From an uncultured Lentisphaeria bacterium (GTDB lineage Bacteria > Verrucomicrobiota > Lentisphaeria > Victivallales > Victivallaceae), in NCBI GenBank assembly GCA_903821255.1, contig CAIJKT010000524.1:1-9929 (forward strand): 9,929 nt of DNA, read 5' to 3'. Position 1 is the first letter of the stretch. Every line of letters begins with the position of its first letter. This document shows positions 1-7,641 of this stretch, one piece after another. The translations under genes and the position numbers were made by a program. Below the pieces are notes generated by a model, which searched no databases, was not told the origin of the DNA, and saw only the letters and a program-made list of their open reading frames with translations.

Positions 1-782
1 CGGAACCAGGCATTGTACTCGGAGTTATGCCCGCTTGACTCGGTTACATAATAGTCCAGCGCCAGATACATTTCATTGCGCACATGCTCGGCGTTATATA
101 TTTCAGGCTTCTTCAGAATCGCTTTGCGGATAAGCGGATAAGCGTCTTTGCCGTTCCACTTGTAACTCAGGTAAAACGCCTGGTGATTGATCCCGGCGCA
201 AAAATAGGTGATCTCATCCATCGGGGCGCCGATCCACCGGGCAAGCATTTCGGCGGTTCCCTGCACCGAGTGGCAAAGGCCGGTGATGTTCAATTCCGGA
301 AACTCGCTCTGCATCCCGCGGCAGAGCATTGCCATCGGGTTGGTGTAGTTCAGCACAATTGCGTTCGGGCAGTGCTTGCGGATATCTTTGCAGATGTCAA
401 GCATGACCGGAAGCGTGCGCAGCGTCCTGAATATGCCCGACGGGCCGCGCGTATCGCCGACGTTGATGTCAACGTTGTATTTTTTGGGAATCTCAATGTC
501 GGTGCGGAAAACCTGCGGACCGCCCTGGAGAATGGTGATCAAAACGCCGTCCGCGCCTTTGAGCGCGGCCGCCCGGTCGGTCGTGGCGATGACTTTCGCA
601 GGATATTTACCCGCCTTAATGATTTTCTCGACGGATTTCTTGCTGAACGCAAGTCTTTCCTTGTCGATATCCATCAGCGCGATGGTTGCGTCCTTGAATG
701 CCTCGAAGGTCAGGATGTCCCGCACCAGGCCTCTGGTGAAGCCCAGACTGCCGGCGCCGATAAATGCGATTTTCTTACTCAT
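1..782 (-). CDS. melA: GH4 alpha-galactosidase, MelA type (3' end cut by window edge)
   Basis: The first 260 residues of a glycoside hydrolase family 4 enzyme are visible. Family 4 uses NAD+ and a divalent metal (usually Mn2+) in a redox-assisted elimination mechanism, and this subgroup removes alpha-galactosyl residues in the cytoplasm. Seen in the translation: an N-terminal Rossmann motif GAGSLGF (residues 9-15), an acidic end of strand two (MDID, 37-40), NYTNPM (145-150), CHSVQG (170-175) and GINH (197-200). Cys170 and His200 fit the metal ligands, and the CHS form is typical of the alpha-galactosidase branch. VTESSGH (246-252) also matches MelA. There is no signal peptide. E. coli MelA has about 450 residues, so roughly 190 C-terminal residues lie outside the window. 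The start is supported by AAGGA ten bases upstream. Another GH4 alpha-glycosidase specificity remains possible. Confidence 0.93.
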   Translation of the reverse strand, partial: MSKKIAFIGAGSLGFTRGLVRDILTFEAFKDATIALMDIDKERLAFSKKSVEKIIKAGKYPAKVIATTDRAAALKGADGVLITILQGGPQVFRTDIEIPKKYNVDINVGDTRGPSGIFRTLRTLPVMLDICKDIRKHCPNAIVLNYTNPMAMLCRGMQSEFPELNITGLCHSVQGTAEMLARWIGAPMDEITYFCAGINHQAFYLSYKWNGKDAYPLIRKAILKKPEIYNAEHVRNEMYLALDYYVTESSGHNSEYNAWF

Positions 783-1062
783 TTCGTAACTGTCCTTATT
801 TAATTTAAACAATATACCTGGAATACATTCAAGCTAATAAACTTACAATACAAAAACAGATTTACGAACTTATAACAGGGTATCTTACGATAAAAACAGG
901 CGGACAGTAAAGATCAATGCCCGGCAGTCAGGCGCATGATGCTGTCTGTTTATTTGTATAAATCTTCACCGTCTAATAATTATCCTCTTCAGAAGAAAAT
1001 ACTTCCTGTTATTCATTATATCCCTGCCGCAAGCGACGGGGAACTGGTCTGAGATCTTTGCT
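783..1062. other. AT-rich 280-base intergenic region before the GH4 gene
   Basis: This is the longest gap in the window and is richer in A and T than the genes. I find no convincing protein gene or strong terminator hairpin in it. On the minus strand there is a short 16-codon frame (1017-967), too small to call. The heptamer TTACGAA occurs at 862-868 on the plus strand and at 783-789 on the minus strand, and TTACGAT occurs at 885-891, so two inverted copies flank the likely promoter area. Minus-strand stretches such as TTGTAT and TATATT look promoter-like, but their spacing does not give a clean sigma-70 promoter. The GH4 gene may have its own promoter here; this is inference. Confidence 0.35.
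793..797 (-). promoter_or_regulatory. Ribosome binding site of the GH4 gene
   Basis: AAGGA on the minus strand, ten bases before the ATG at 782. It supports that start, and no earlier in-frame start with a comparable site was seen. Confidence 0.6.
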
Positions 1063-3993
1063 TTAACGGGTAGCCGTACCCATTTCAGCAGAAGTGAGTG
1101 CGCGTTTAAAAATTTTAACGTAATCCATACTGCCTCGCAGTGAATAAGCGTAATAACTAATCCATGAGCCAAGCAGCAGATTACGATTGACATTGACAAT
1201 GCTGGAGCTGGAAAGCGAACTGACACTGCAACTTCCGGCGGCAACGCCATCAACATAAAACACGGCATTGCCGTTACGGGTCACGGAAACACCAACCGTA
1301 TGCCAGGCATTATCAGTTATACTCACATTATTGGAGACAGCGTTTATTCTTGCTGTTCCATTGGATAACCAGAAGTTTAATGTTCCGTTATTATACATGA
1401 ACGTATAACCGGCATCAGTCGGGGAGGCTGCGCCTTTGGTGACTATTCCGCAGTAGGTGTTTTGCGTCTGGTCAAGCTTGACTCTGGAAATAATTGTCAT
1501 GTTATTAACCCCCATTTCCAAAGCGGATGGATGTCCGCAGTCAGCGTAATCGCCATTGCCGTCCAGAGTCAATACCCCGCTGCCGAGCGCGGCATTGCCG
1601 TATAAAGCGCCGTTACTGCTGTAGCTGCTGGAGTCATATGCCGCAGTTCCGGAAGTCTCATTCAACTGCATGTCGAGAATAATATTACCGGATAAATCCG
1701 CCATTTCCTGTGAAGTCAATGCTTTCCGGTAAATCCGGATATTGTCTATCAACCCGTATAGATGCCAGGCATTAATCCATGAACCAAGCAGTAAATCGCG
1801 GCTGGCATTGACAATATTGGAGCCGGCAAGTGAACTGACACTGGAACTTCCGGCGGAAATGCCGTCAACATAAAACACGGCACTGCCGTTACGGGTCACG
1901 GAAACAGCAACCGTATGCCAGGCATTATCAGTTATACTCACATTACTGGAGACAGCGTTTATTCTTGCTGTTCCATTGGATAACCAGAAGTTTAATGTTC
2001 CGTTATTATACATAAACGTATAACCGGCATCAGTCGGGGAACCTGCGCCTTTTGTGACTATCCCGGCATAAGTATTCTGAGTTGCATTCAATTTTACTCT
2101 GGCTGTAATTGTCAAATCCAGCGTCCCGATTTCCAGTGAGGAATTATGGCCGCAATTGACACGGTCATTCGCCCCGTCCAGTGAAACTGCGCCGGAAGAA
2201 AAAGCCGCGCCGTTCAACAGCGTGCCATTATTGGCGAAATACGATCCGTCGTAAGCCGTCGTACCGCCGGACTCGCTGCACAGCAGTTTCAACGCCAGCA
2301 TTTCTTCGATATTGCTTTCCAGCACATAAACTTTCGAACCGCAGGCCGGCACTGTAATGTTGAATTGATTGTTGTTGATGTAAGCTTCAATTTCATTGGT
2401 GAAGAAATTCCTGACAGCAGTTGCGGTATAAGGCAGACCGGCAATAGTGCAAGTCACGCTTTGCGCGGTGCTTTGTTCATTAGTCGCTATGACATACCCC
2501 TCGCCCTGATAATCACGGGTGCCGAAATCGGCAAGACTGTTATTGGAGCTCAAACTCCAACTCGTCCAATGCGGCGTCTGAATAATTGGCAGTAACTGGT
2601 CTATTTCGTGCCTGATATTCGGAAGATCACTCCACCACGGCTGGTTCTCGATTGCCCCTGCCGAACCTCCGTCTTTCCAGAATCCAATGCCTTTAGCGCC
2701 GTTGGCGATGGCATTGAATACTCTGGGTCTGAACTGCGCTCCGCTGTTAATTTGTGCTATCACAACCGGATTCTTCTGCTGTTCAACATTGCCCGTCGTA
2801 ATCAATTTCAACGCTCCGCGGGTTTCATCGGGATATGTCGTGACAGTATCTGCGGTCACATAGCTGCCGATAATATCCGTCATGCGTACATTGCTGTTAT
2901 TGTATCTCCGGGCAATGCCTTCATCACCTTCAAGACAATAGACAGGATGCATCAAGCTGATGCCGTCAGTGTCTGTATCAAGTTCCCTGATGGTATTAAT
3001 AACAGCAAGCGGCACTGCCCATTCTCCAGGACAGTTCTCATTGTCCCAGTAGTACCAGAGCAGACTGTCCATCAATCCATAGGCTTTGATCTGGTTAATA
3101 GTCGATGTCAACAGCGCTATATTATTGTAGTTGGCGAATAACGGCGATGTGTAACCGGCAATTCCCAACCCTGACATCATGCCGTCCGGATTAAAAACGG
3201 ATGTCGCGTTTTTTGCCTTTTGAAGGTCAGCGTATGTGCCTGCCCACATATTGGTATTGAAGCCCTGCACTGAATAAACAGTCCAGTCCGCCCGGGACCC
3301 GTCGGCGTAAACGGCAATGGGGAAAAACGGATACCATGCGCCATTTTTATAAATTTTAACGTTGCCAAAGGCATCAACCTGGGTTCTAGTCCCGTTAAAT
3401 GCAGTTTTGGCTGTCGGCGGCTGCTCAAAGCCAATACCGCTGCCCAAATAAAAGTTATCTACCCAGACCGAACCGCTGCTCCCGTTAGGCTGAAAGTACA
3501 AAGTACAGTCAATTTTCACATAAACTTCGCCGGGTTGAGGACGAAACAGGTAAACACATTCCTGCCAGGAATTTGAGTCGGAAACGCATTCAATGGAAGC
3601 TGGAGAGGTGCGCACATAGTTCCAGTTTGAGTCATAATAACAGACATGTATAATCGGCCCGGGAGACGGAAAAATATTACTCAGCATATAAAATGCCAGA
3701 GTGTAAGTATTCCCTGGAGTGACAGAAATAAGCGCCGAATCAACATAACTGTAACTGGTATTCGGATAGGGAATGGTCATTTTAAATGAGCCGGTGCCGC
3801 CGTCTCTGGATACGGTTGAGTCATATACCGCGCTGCCGCCAGGAACCCAGTTGGCTGAACCGCTGATGTCCGGATTGGTGACCAGATTTGCGCCGCTGCG
3901 TTGAATGTGCGGCTGGTCGGCAGAAAGGCGAAAGCATAGAAGTAAAGCAAAAGCAATAAAACATCTCAGCAATAATTTATCGTGTTTTCTCAT
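1063..3993 (-). CDS. Secreted protein with CBM4/9-like module, TIM-barrel-like core and two LamG modules
   Basis: A 976-residue predicted extracellular carbohydrate-active protein of unassigned family. Residues 1-25 form a signal peptide with a basic start and a leucine-rich core, probably cut near LSA/D. Residues 35-188 look like a CBM4/9 jelly roll (NLVTNPD start, VWVDNFYLG end). Residues 205-475 resemble a TIM barrel: PFFPIAVYADG (222-232), GFNTNMW (244-250), WYYWDNEN (313-320) and GAKGIGFWKDG (432-442). Glu319 in DNE is in the right sort of place for a clan GH-A acid/base, but this is inference. A small beta domain follows (about 478-560), then two LamG/concanavalin-like modules (about 565-768 and 770-976) that are close copies of each other. 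LamG modules usually bind glycans or fold beside the catalytic domain. GAGGGGA lies seven bases before the ATG. The gene sits 80 bases after the 1159-residue gene and probably shares its transcript. Substrate and activity are unknown; a non-catalytic binding protein is possible. Confidence 0.85.
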   Translation of the reverse strand: MRKHDKLLLRCFIAFALLLCFRLSADQPHIQRSGANLVTNPDISGSANWVPGGSAVYDSTVSRDGGTGSFKMTIPYPNTSYSYVDSALISVTPGNTYTLAFYMLSNIFPSPGPIIHVCYYDSNWNYVRTSPASIECVSDSNSWQECVYLFRPQPGEVYVKIDCTLYFQPNGSSGSVWVDNFYLGSGIGFEQPPTAKTAFNGTRTQVDAFGNVKIYKNGAWYPFFPIAVYADGSRADWTVYSVQGFNTNMWAGTYADLQKAKNATSVFNPDGMMSGLGIAGYTSPLFANYNNIALLTSTINQIKAYGLMDSLLWYYWDNENCPGEWAVPLAVINTIRELDTDTDGISLMHPVYCLEGDEGIARRYNNSNVRMTDIIGSYVTADTVTTYPDETRGALKLITTGNVEQQKNPVVIAQINSGAQFRPRVFNAIANGAKGIGFWKDGGSAGAIENQPWWSDLPNIRHEIDQLLPIIQTPHWTSWSLSSNNSLADFGTRDYQGEGYVIATNEQSTAQSVTCTIAGLPYTATAVRNFFTNEIEAYINNNQFNITVPACGSKVYVLESNIEEMLALKLLCSESGGTTAYDGSYFANNGTLLNGAAFSSGAVSLDGANDRVNCGHNSSLEIGTLDLTITARVKLNATQNTYAGIVTKGAGSPTDAGYTFMYNNGTLNFWLSNGTARINAVSSNVSITDNAWHTVAVSVTRNGSAVFYVDGISAGSSSVSSLAGSNIVNASRDLLLGSWINAWHLYGLIDNIRIYRKALTSQEMADLSGNIILDMQLNETSGTAAYDSSSYSSNGALYGNAALGSGVLTLDGNGDYADCGHPSALEMGVNNMTIISRVKLDQTQNTYCGIVTKGAASPTDAGYTFMYNNGTLNFWLSNGTARINAVSNNVSITDNAWHTVGVSVTRNGNAVFYVDGVAAGSCSVSSLSSSSIVNVNRNLLLGSWISYYAYSLRGSMDYVKIFKRALTSAEMGTATR
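1158..1425 (-). repeat. LamG module direct repeat, copy 2 (C-terminal)
   Basis: This stretch lies in the last LamG module and matches 1773-2040 at a constant offset of 615 bases, exactly 205 codons. The part at 1296-1425 matches its partner at 128 of 130 positions, including third codon positions. The part at 1201-1295 matches at about 88 percent, and the outer part is more diverged. It encodes residues 857-946 of the 976-residue protein. Confidence 0.85.
1773..2040 (-). repeat. LamG module direct repeat, copy 1
   Basis: Partner of 1158-1425, in the first LamG module. The nearly identical core is 1911-2040 (residues 652-695), including the shared peptides GYTFMYNNGTLNFW and TDNAWHTV. It arose by in-frame duplication of a module of about 205 residues. 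Confidence 0.85.
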
Positions 3994-4000
3994 TTCATGT

Positions 4001-4007
4001 TCCCCTC
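4001..4007 (-). promoter_or_regulatory. Ribosome binding site of the 976-residue protein gene
   Basis: GAGGGGA on the minus strand, seven bases before the ATG at 3993. An ATG at 3998 is in another frame and opens no long reading frame, so 3993 is the supported start. Confidence 0.65.
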
Positions 4008-4073
4008 ATATTGGAATGTTAATGGCGGTTAACGGTCTTTTGAATGATTCTCCTTTCTGATTATTGGGATTGG

Positions 4074-7000
4074 TTACTCCGGACTTGAATAATTCAGTTC
4101 TACTTTCATTTCAGCACCGGGCTTCATTGCCTGCGGGATAAAAAATAATTCCAGAGTGTCTATTTCCTGTTTTACCATTGCCCAGAAAAGGATTCCGGCC
4201 AGGCGGTCCGCGGCGGCGCTGATTTTAACTTTTCCGGCGGAACTGCTTAAAATCGCGGAGTCCGCCCTGATTTCTTCCTTTTTTACCTGTTTAAGCAAAT
4301 CTTCTATTCCGGCTATGCCGGAGCTGCCGTTCCGGCAGTAAGTGGTTGCCATCAGATCAGCAGCGGAAAACCGCCTGCTGCCGGTTTGCATTTCCGGTTT
4401 ATATTTCCAATTGCTGATCTCGGAAATATTGCCGGACCAGAACCCGGCGGTGAAAGTTTCCCGCCCGTTGTTGACAAACCGGTAACTGAGCGTTAAATCC
4501 GGTTTATCATTGGCGATTATGAAGGTTTTATAGATGGTCAGGCCTTTGAGCGCGCCTTTGGCCAAATCCTTGCGGAAAACCAGGTTTAATTTCCCGTCAC
4601 TGATACTCTGGCTTTCGAGTTGATAAGTTCCGGCAATTCCGCCTTCATAACCGGCAGGCGAATAGAACTTGTCCTTCCCGAACATCTGTGAACCGTTTTT
4701 GACGGAAACCAGGGCTCTGCCGCCGGCCTGCCACTGGCTGATGATCGCTCCGTTTTCCGGAATAATGGTTATTTGCTGACTTTCAGTTGCAACTGTCAGC
4801 AGATATTTGCCGTCCTGTTCCTTCAATTCAGTTTTGAAGCCGCCCCCGGTCAACGGTTTGAATCTGGCGGCGGAACTGAACGCTTCCTGCGATTCGCCTT
4901 TTATCTCACGCTGGATTTTGTCCACTTCCTTTTGCTGTTCGCGGAAGCGGCGGTCGAGTTGCGGGATCAGCTTTTCATTTTCCTGACGAAGTTTATTCAG
5001 GTCAACAGCGCTGCCGTAATCTTTGCCGTCCTGCCAGGGTTCGATTACCAGAAACTTCACTGACAGCGGCGGAATCAGCACCGGAATATTGCGCAAACCG
5101 ACGGCGGCAAGCCACGGATTGGACGGTCCGCGATAATACTCTTTTTCATACGGCGAGGTCAGAACATATTTCTGATTTTCCGGTAAAGTCAATGACAGCT
5201 CAGCCGGAGCAGAACTGTTGAAGTCGAAGTTGCATACCGCCGCCAGAATCCGTCCGTCTTTCTCAAATGTCCTGACCGCCAGCCGGCGGCTGAAATCATA
5301 TTCGCTGCTTTTGAAAAGCGCAGTCAGCGGAGTGATGGCCGCATTAGAATTCAGCTTTTTTCCTTTGCATACAAAATCTTCAAACATGGCGATTTCAGCA
5401 TTGGCTCCGGCGGCATTGCGCCAGTATTCGCCATCGTATCCTTGCGGAAAATAATAGAGATCAATGCCGTCCGCGCCGCCGAGGAAAGCCGCCAGCATTT
5501 GAATTCTGATTTCCGCCGGCGAGACTACCCATTTATCGCACTGAAGATTCTGGGAAAGATGAATATACCTGGCGGTTGCTCTGCCATCGGCGGCACACTG
5601 CCCGCGGATGAATTCCATCGTCTGTTCAACTTCACGCAAAGTCGTAAAATGGCTGGAGGGCTGCAAAATATTGGTTTCCGGAATGCGGTATCCGGCGTCA
5701 ATCAGTTTCTTCTGTCTGGCGTCAATATAATCGTCAGAATTGAAATAAAGATAATACCAGGATGAGACCGTGTTGAAATGTTTCATCCACTGCTCGGTCA
5801 TGAATGTGCGCCGGTATTCTCTCTCTGACTCAATACTGCCGGGTTCGCGGAAAAAGGCGGAACCGGTGCAAAGTATTATTTCCAGCGGATGATTCAGTTC
5901 TTCGCCGCGTTTCCGGACAATTTCCATCAGTGCCTGCATTGCCGTACCGCATTGCGCCGACTGAAACAGATATAATTTATCCCGGTATTTTCTGAACAGT
6001 TCCAGAGGCGGTGTTGACAGCACTTCATTCTCCGGCAAATCGGCGAACTTCGCAAAATCTTTAAGCGACAATTCGGTAAAACTGCCCTTATCGCCGACAA
6101 ACATCCATGGCTCCCAGTTGATCCAGATACCCTTTGCATTCAGCTTTACCGCGCTTTCAACCACGCTGTTTACGCCTTTCACATACCATTCGCCTTTGCG
6201 GCTGATATAGGCCGGGTCAAAAGAGCTTTTGTCTATTGTGCCTGACGCATTCTTCAATTTCACTTCATCCGGGGCATTGGCGGTTGCGGCGGTATATCTC
6301 AGCATGTAACCGTTAATCAGACAGTTGGTGGAGACGTAAGTGCTCACTCCGGTTTCATCCGCGGCTTTATACAACGGCGCCGGGTTGCGGCTGAATCCTT
6401 CCGGCGTGACTCCGCCTGCCCGCAATATTTCCGGCAGATAAATAGTATTGAATCCGCAGCTTTTATAGAATGACATAAACCTTTCCAGCGGCTTGCCATA
6501 AAACTCAACGCCGGTGCCGCTGTGAATGCCGGTGGAAAAATATTTCGGCGTCGCCGACGGCGCAATCGCGCCGCTGATGCGGATATCAAATTCAGACGGC
6601 TGGCTGGTCAGCTTGTCATCCTGATAGGAAATAAAACATTTATAAACTTTGTCCGAGGCGGCGGCATCTGTGAATAGCAGCGGCACCACCGAGTCAAAAG
6701 TTGTCTGCGAGAAATCAGGGGAACGCATTACGATATTCGGCAGGCCCAGCGTGTATTCGTAACGAATATAAGCCTGGCCGTTTTTGCTGATTTTTGACGC
6801 CGGTTTGTATTCCATGGAATCGTAACCGCAACTCAGCAGTTGAATCTCTTCCGGCAGTTCGATGACAGTCCGCGGATTAGCGTATTTGTGCTGTGCTTTA
6901 TTGGCGCAAGTCAGATACAGCATTAATGGAGCCTGCCGGGACAGGGAAAAAATATTATTCTGAGTATAAAAATTCGGAGTCATGCGGAACGCCACTTCAT

Positions 7001-7553
7001 CGCCGGCGCTGATCATATATTCTTGAATATCAAAACCGTCCAGCCAGACCGTACCCGGCCCTTTATCAATGAACATGGTAATCCCCAGCTTGTCATCGCC
7101 GTCCGCCGCCGTGACTTTACCGGTAATTTTCTTCCAGGCAGTCGCGCCCTGCACTGTAATGAAATTTTTAAACAGCTTTTCATTCCATTTTTCGCCTGCC
7201 ATAATATGATCTTCCCGCAATGCGATCCGGCAGTCCCCGGTTATCCGGCACCAGAAGGAAATTTCATACACTTTCCCTGGAATGACCTTGCCTAATTGAG
7301 TCCCGATAATGATAACTTTATCCTGCGGGGTCAGTTCAAGCTTCAGACTCTGTCCGCCTTCCTTGAACTCCTCCGTGTCCAATGCCGAATTGGGCGGCTG
7401 GGATTTCCCGTCGGTCATAACGGCCTTGCCGCCCCAGCCGGCAGGAATGCCTTTCCATAACGTTTTTTCAAAGCCGCCGTTGTCAAAGGCAGGCTCCGCC
7501 GCATTTAATCCTATTCCGGCAAGCAAACAGATCAGCATAAATCGAAACAGCAT
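4074..7553 (-). CDS. Secreted 1159-residue multidomain glycosidase-like protein, family not recognised
   Basis: A large predicted exported carbohydrate-active protein. Numbering is from the ATG at 7553, chosen because AGGGAGA lies eight bases upstream and because it opens directly into a signal peptide (MLFRFMLICLLAG, cut near LNA/A, about residue 19). An in-frame ATG at 7586 would add 11 polar residues before the signal and is less likely. Residues 20-179 look like a CBM4/9 jelly roll (FDNGGFE start, VWLDGFDI end). About 180-330 is beta-rich. About 335-730 resembles a TIM barrel, with GFNTIYLPE (367-375) and WINWEPW (477-483); Glu481 is a candidate catalytic acid. About 735-830 is a small beta domain. 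About 845-885 is a charged, heptad-like coiled coil, and about 910-1159 is a beta-sandwich that recalls the galactose-mutarotase fold of several hydrolase families. No family name can be given with confidence. It lies 88 bases after the GH172-like gene and 80 before the next secreted protein, so it is probably co-transcribed. A binding protein without activity cannot be excluded. Confidence 0.85.
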   Translation of the reverse strand: MLFRFMLICLLAGIGLNAAEPAFDNGGFEKTLWKGIPAGWGGKAVMTDGKSQPPNSALDTEEFKEGGQSLKLELTPQDKVIIIGTQLGKVIPGKVYEISFWCRITGDCRIALREDHIMAGEKWNEKLFKNFITVQGATAWKKITGKVTAADGDDKLGITMFIDKGPGTVWLDGFDIQEYMISAGDEVAFRMTPNFYTQNNIFSLSRQAPLMLYLTCANKAQHKYANPRTVIELPEEIQLLSCGYDSMEYKPASKISKNGQAYIRYEYTLGLPNIVMRSPDFSQTTFDSVVPLLFTDAAASDKVYKCFISYQDDKLTSQPSEFDIRISGAIAPSATPKYFSTGIHSGTGVEFYGKPLERFMSFYKSCGFNTIYLPEILRAGGVTPEGFSRNPAPLYKAADETGVSTYVSTNCLINGYMLRYTAATANAPDEVKLKNASGTIDKSSFDPAYISRKGEWYVKGVNSVVESAVKLNAKGIWINWEPWMFVGDKGSFTELSLKDFAKFADLPENEVLSTPPLELFRKYRDKLYLFQSAQCGTAMQALMEIVRKRGEELNHPLEIILCTGSAFFREPGSIESEREYRRTFMTEQWMKHFNTVSSWYYLYFNSDDYIDARQKKLIDAGYRIPETNILQPSSHFTTLREVEQTMEFIRGQCAADGRATARYIHLSQNLQCDKWVVSPAEIRIQMLAAFLGGADGIDLYYFPQGYDGEYWRNAAGANAEIAMFEDFVCKGKKLNSNAAITPLTALFKSSEYDFSRRLAVRTFEKDGRILAAVCNFDFNSSAPAELSLTLPENQKYVLTSPYEKEYYRGPSNPWLAAVGLRNIPVLIPPLSVKFLVIEPWQDGKDYGSAVDLNKLRQENEKLIPQLDRRFREQQKEVDKIQREIKGESQEAFSSAARFKPLTGGGFKTELKEQDGKYLLTVATESQQITIIPENGAIISQWQAGGRALVSVKNGSQMFGKDKFYSPAGYEGGIAGTYQLESQSISDGKLNLVFRKDLAKGALKGLTIYKTFIIANDKPDLTLSYRFVNNGRETFTAGFWSGNISEISNWKYKPEMQTGSRRFSAADLMATTYCRNGSSGIAGIEDLLKQVKKEEIRADSAILSSSAGKVKISAAADRLAGILFWAMVKQEIDTLELFFIPQAMKPGAEMKVELNYSSPE

Positions 7554-7554
7554 A

Positions 7555-7590
7555 TTATTGTTCTCCCTGACTATTTTGTGATACATTCAT
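7555..7590 (-). other. Possible 11-codon leader frame before the 1159-residue gene
   Basis: An ATG at 7590, eight bases after AGGA, opens the frame MNVSQNSQGEQ and stops with TAA at 7557-7555, one base before the main start at 7553. The frame runs through the ribosome binding site of the main gene. Such an arrangement can couple translation, but a frame this short can occur by chance and no attenuator hairpin is visible. Confidence 0.2.
7562..7568 (-). promoter_or_regulatory. Ribosome binding site that sets the start at 7553
   Basis: AGGGAGA on the minus strand, eight bases before the ATG at 7553. It lies inside the 11-codon extension that the alternative start at 7586 would translate, and it favours the shorter form, which begins with the signal peptide. 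Confidence 0.6.
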
Positions 7591-7641
7591 TAAAGTTTTC
7601 CTGTTTTTGGAATATCCTTTTATCAAACCGCAATCCTGCAT

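Noticed and set aside
84..803. A 239-codon open frame on the plus strand
   Set aside because: It lies opposite the GH4 gene, whose protein matches MelA motif by motif; the plus-strand translation has no recognisable features.
900..950. A possible stem from GACAG and CTGTC as a terminator
   Set aside because: Only five pairs close a loop of about 30 bases and no T run follows in the right place.
966..1268. A 100-codon minus-strand frame overlapping the end of the LamG gene
   Set aside because: Most of it is the LamG coding region in another frame; the unique tail is a short basic stretch with no known signature.
1158..2040. The direct repeat as part of an insertion sequence or CRISPR array
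   Set aside because: The copies are in frame, spaced by 205 codons, and encode matching halves of a known module type.
2608..3141. A 177-codon plus-strand frame inside the LamG protein gene
   Set aside because: It is antisense to the barrel-like core, has no supporting ribosome binding site, and its translation is unlike a folded protein.
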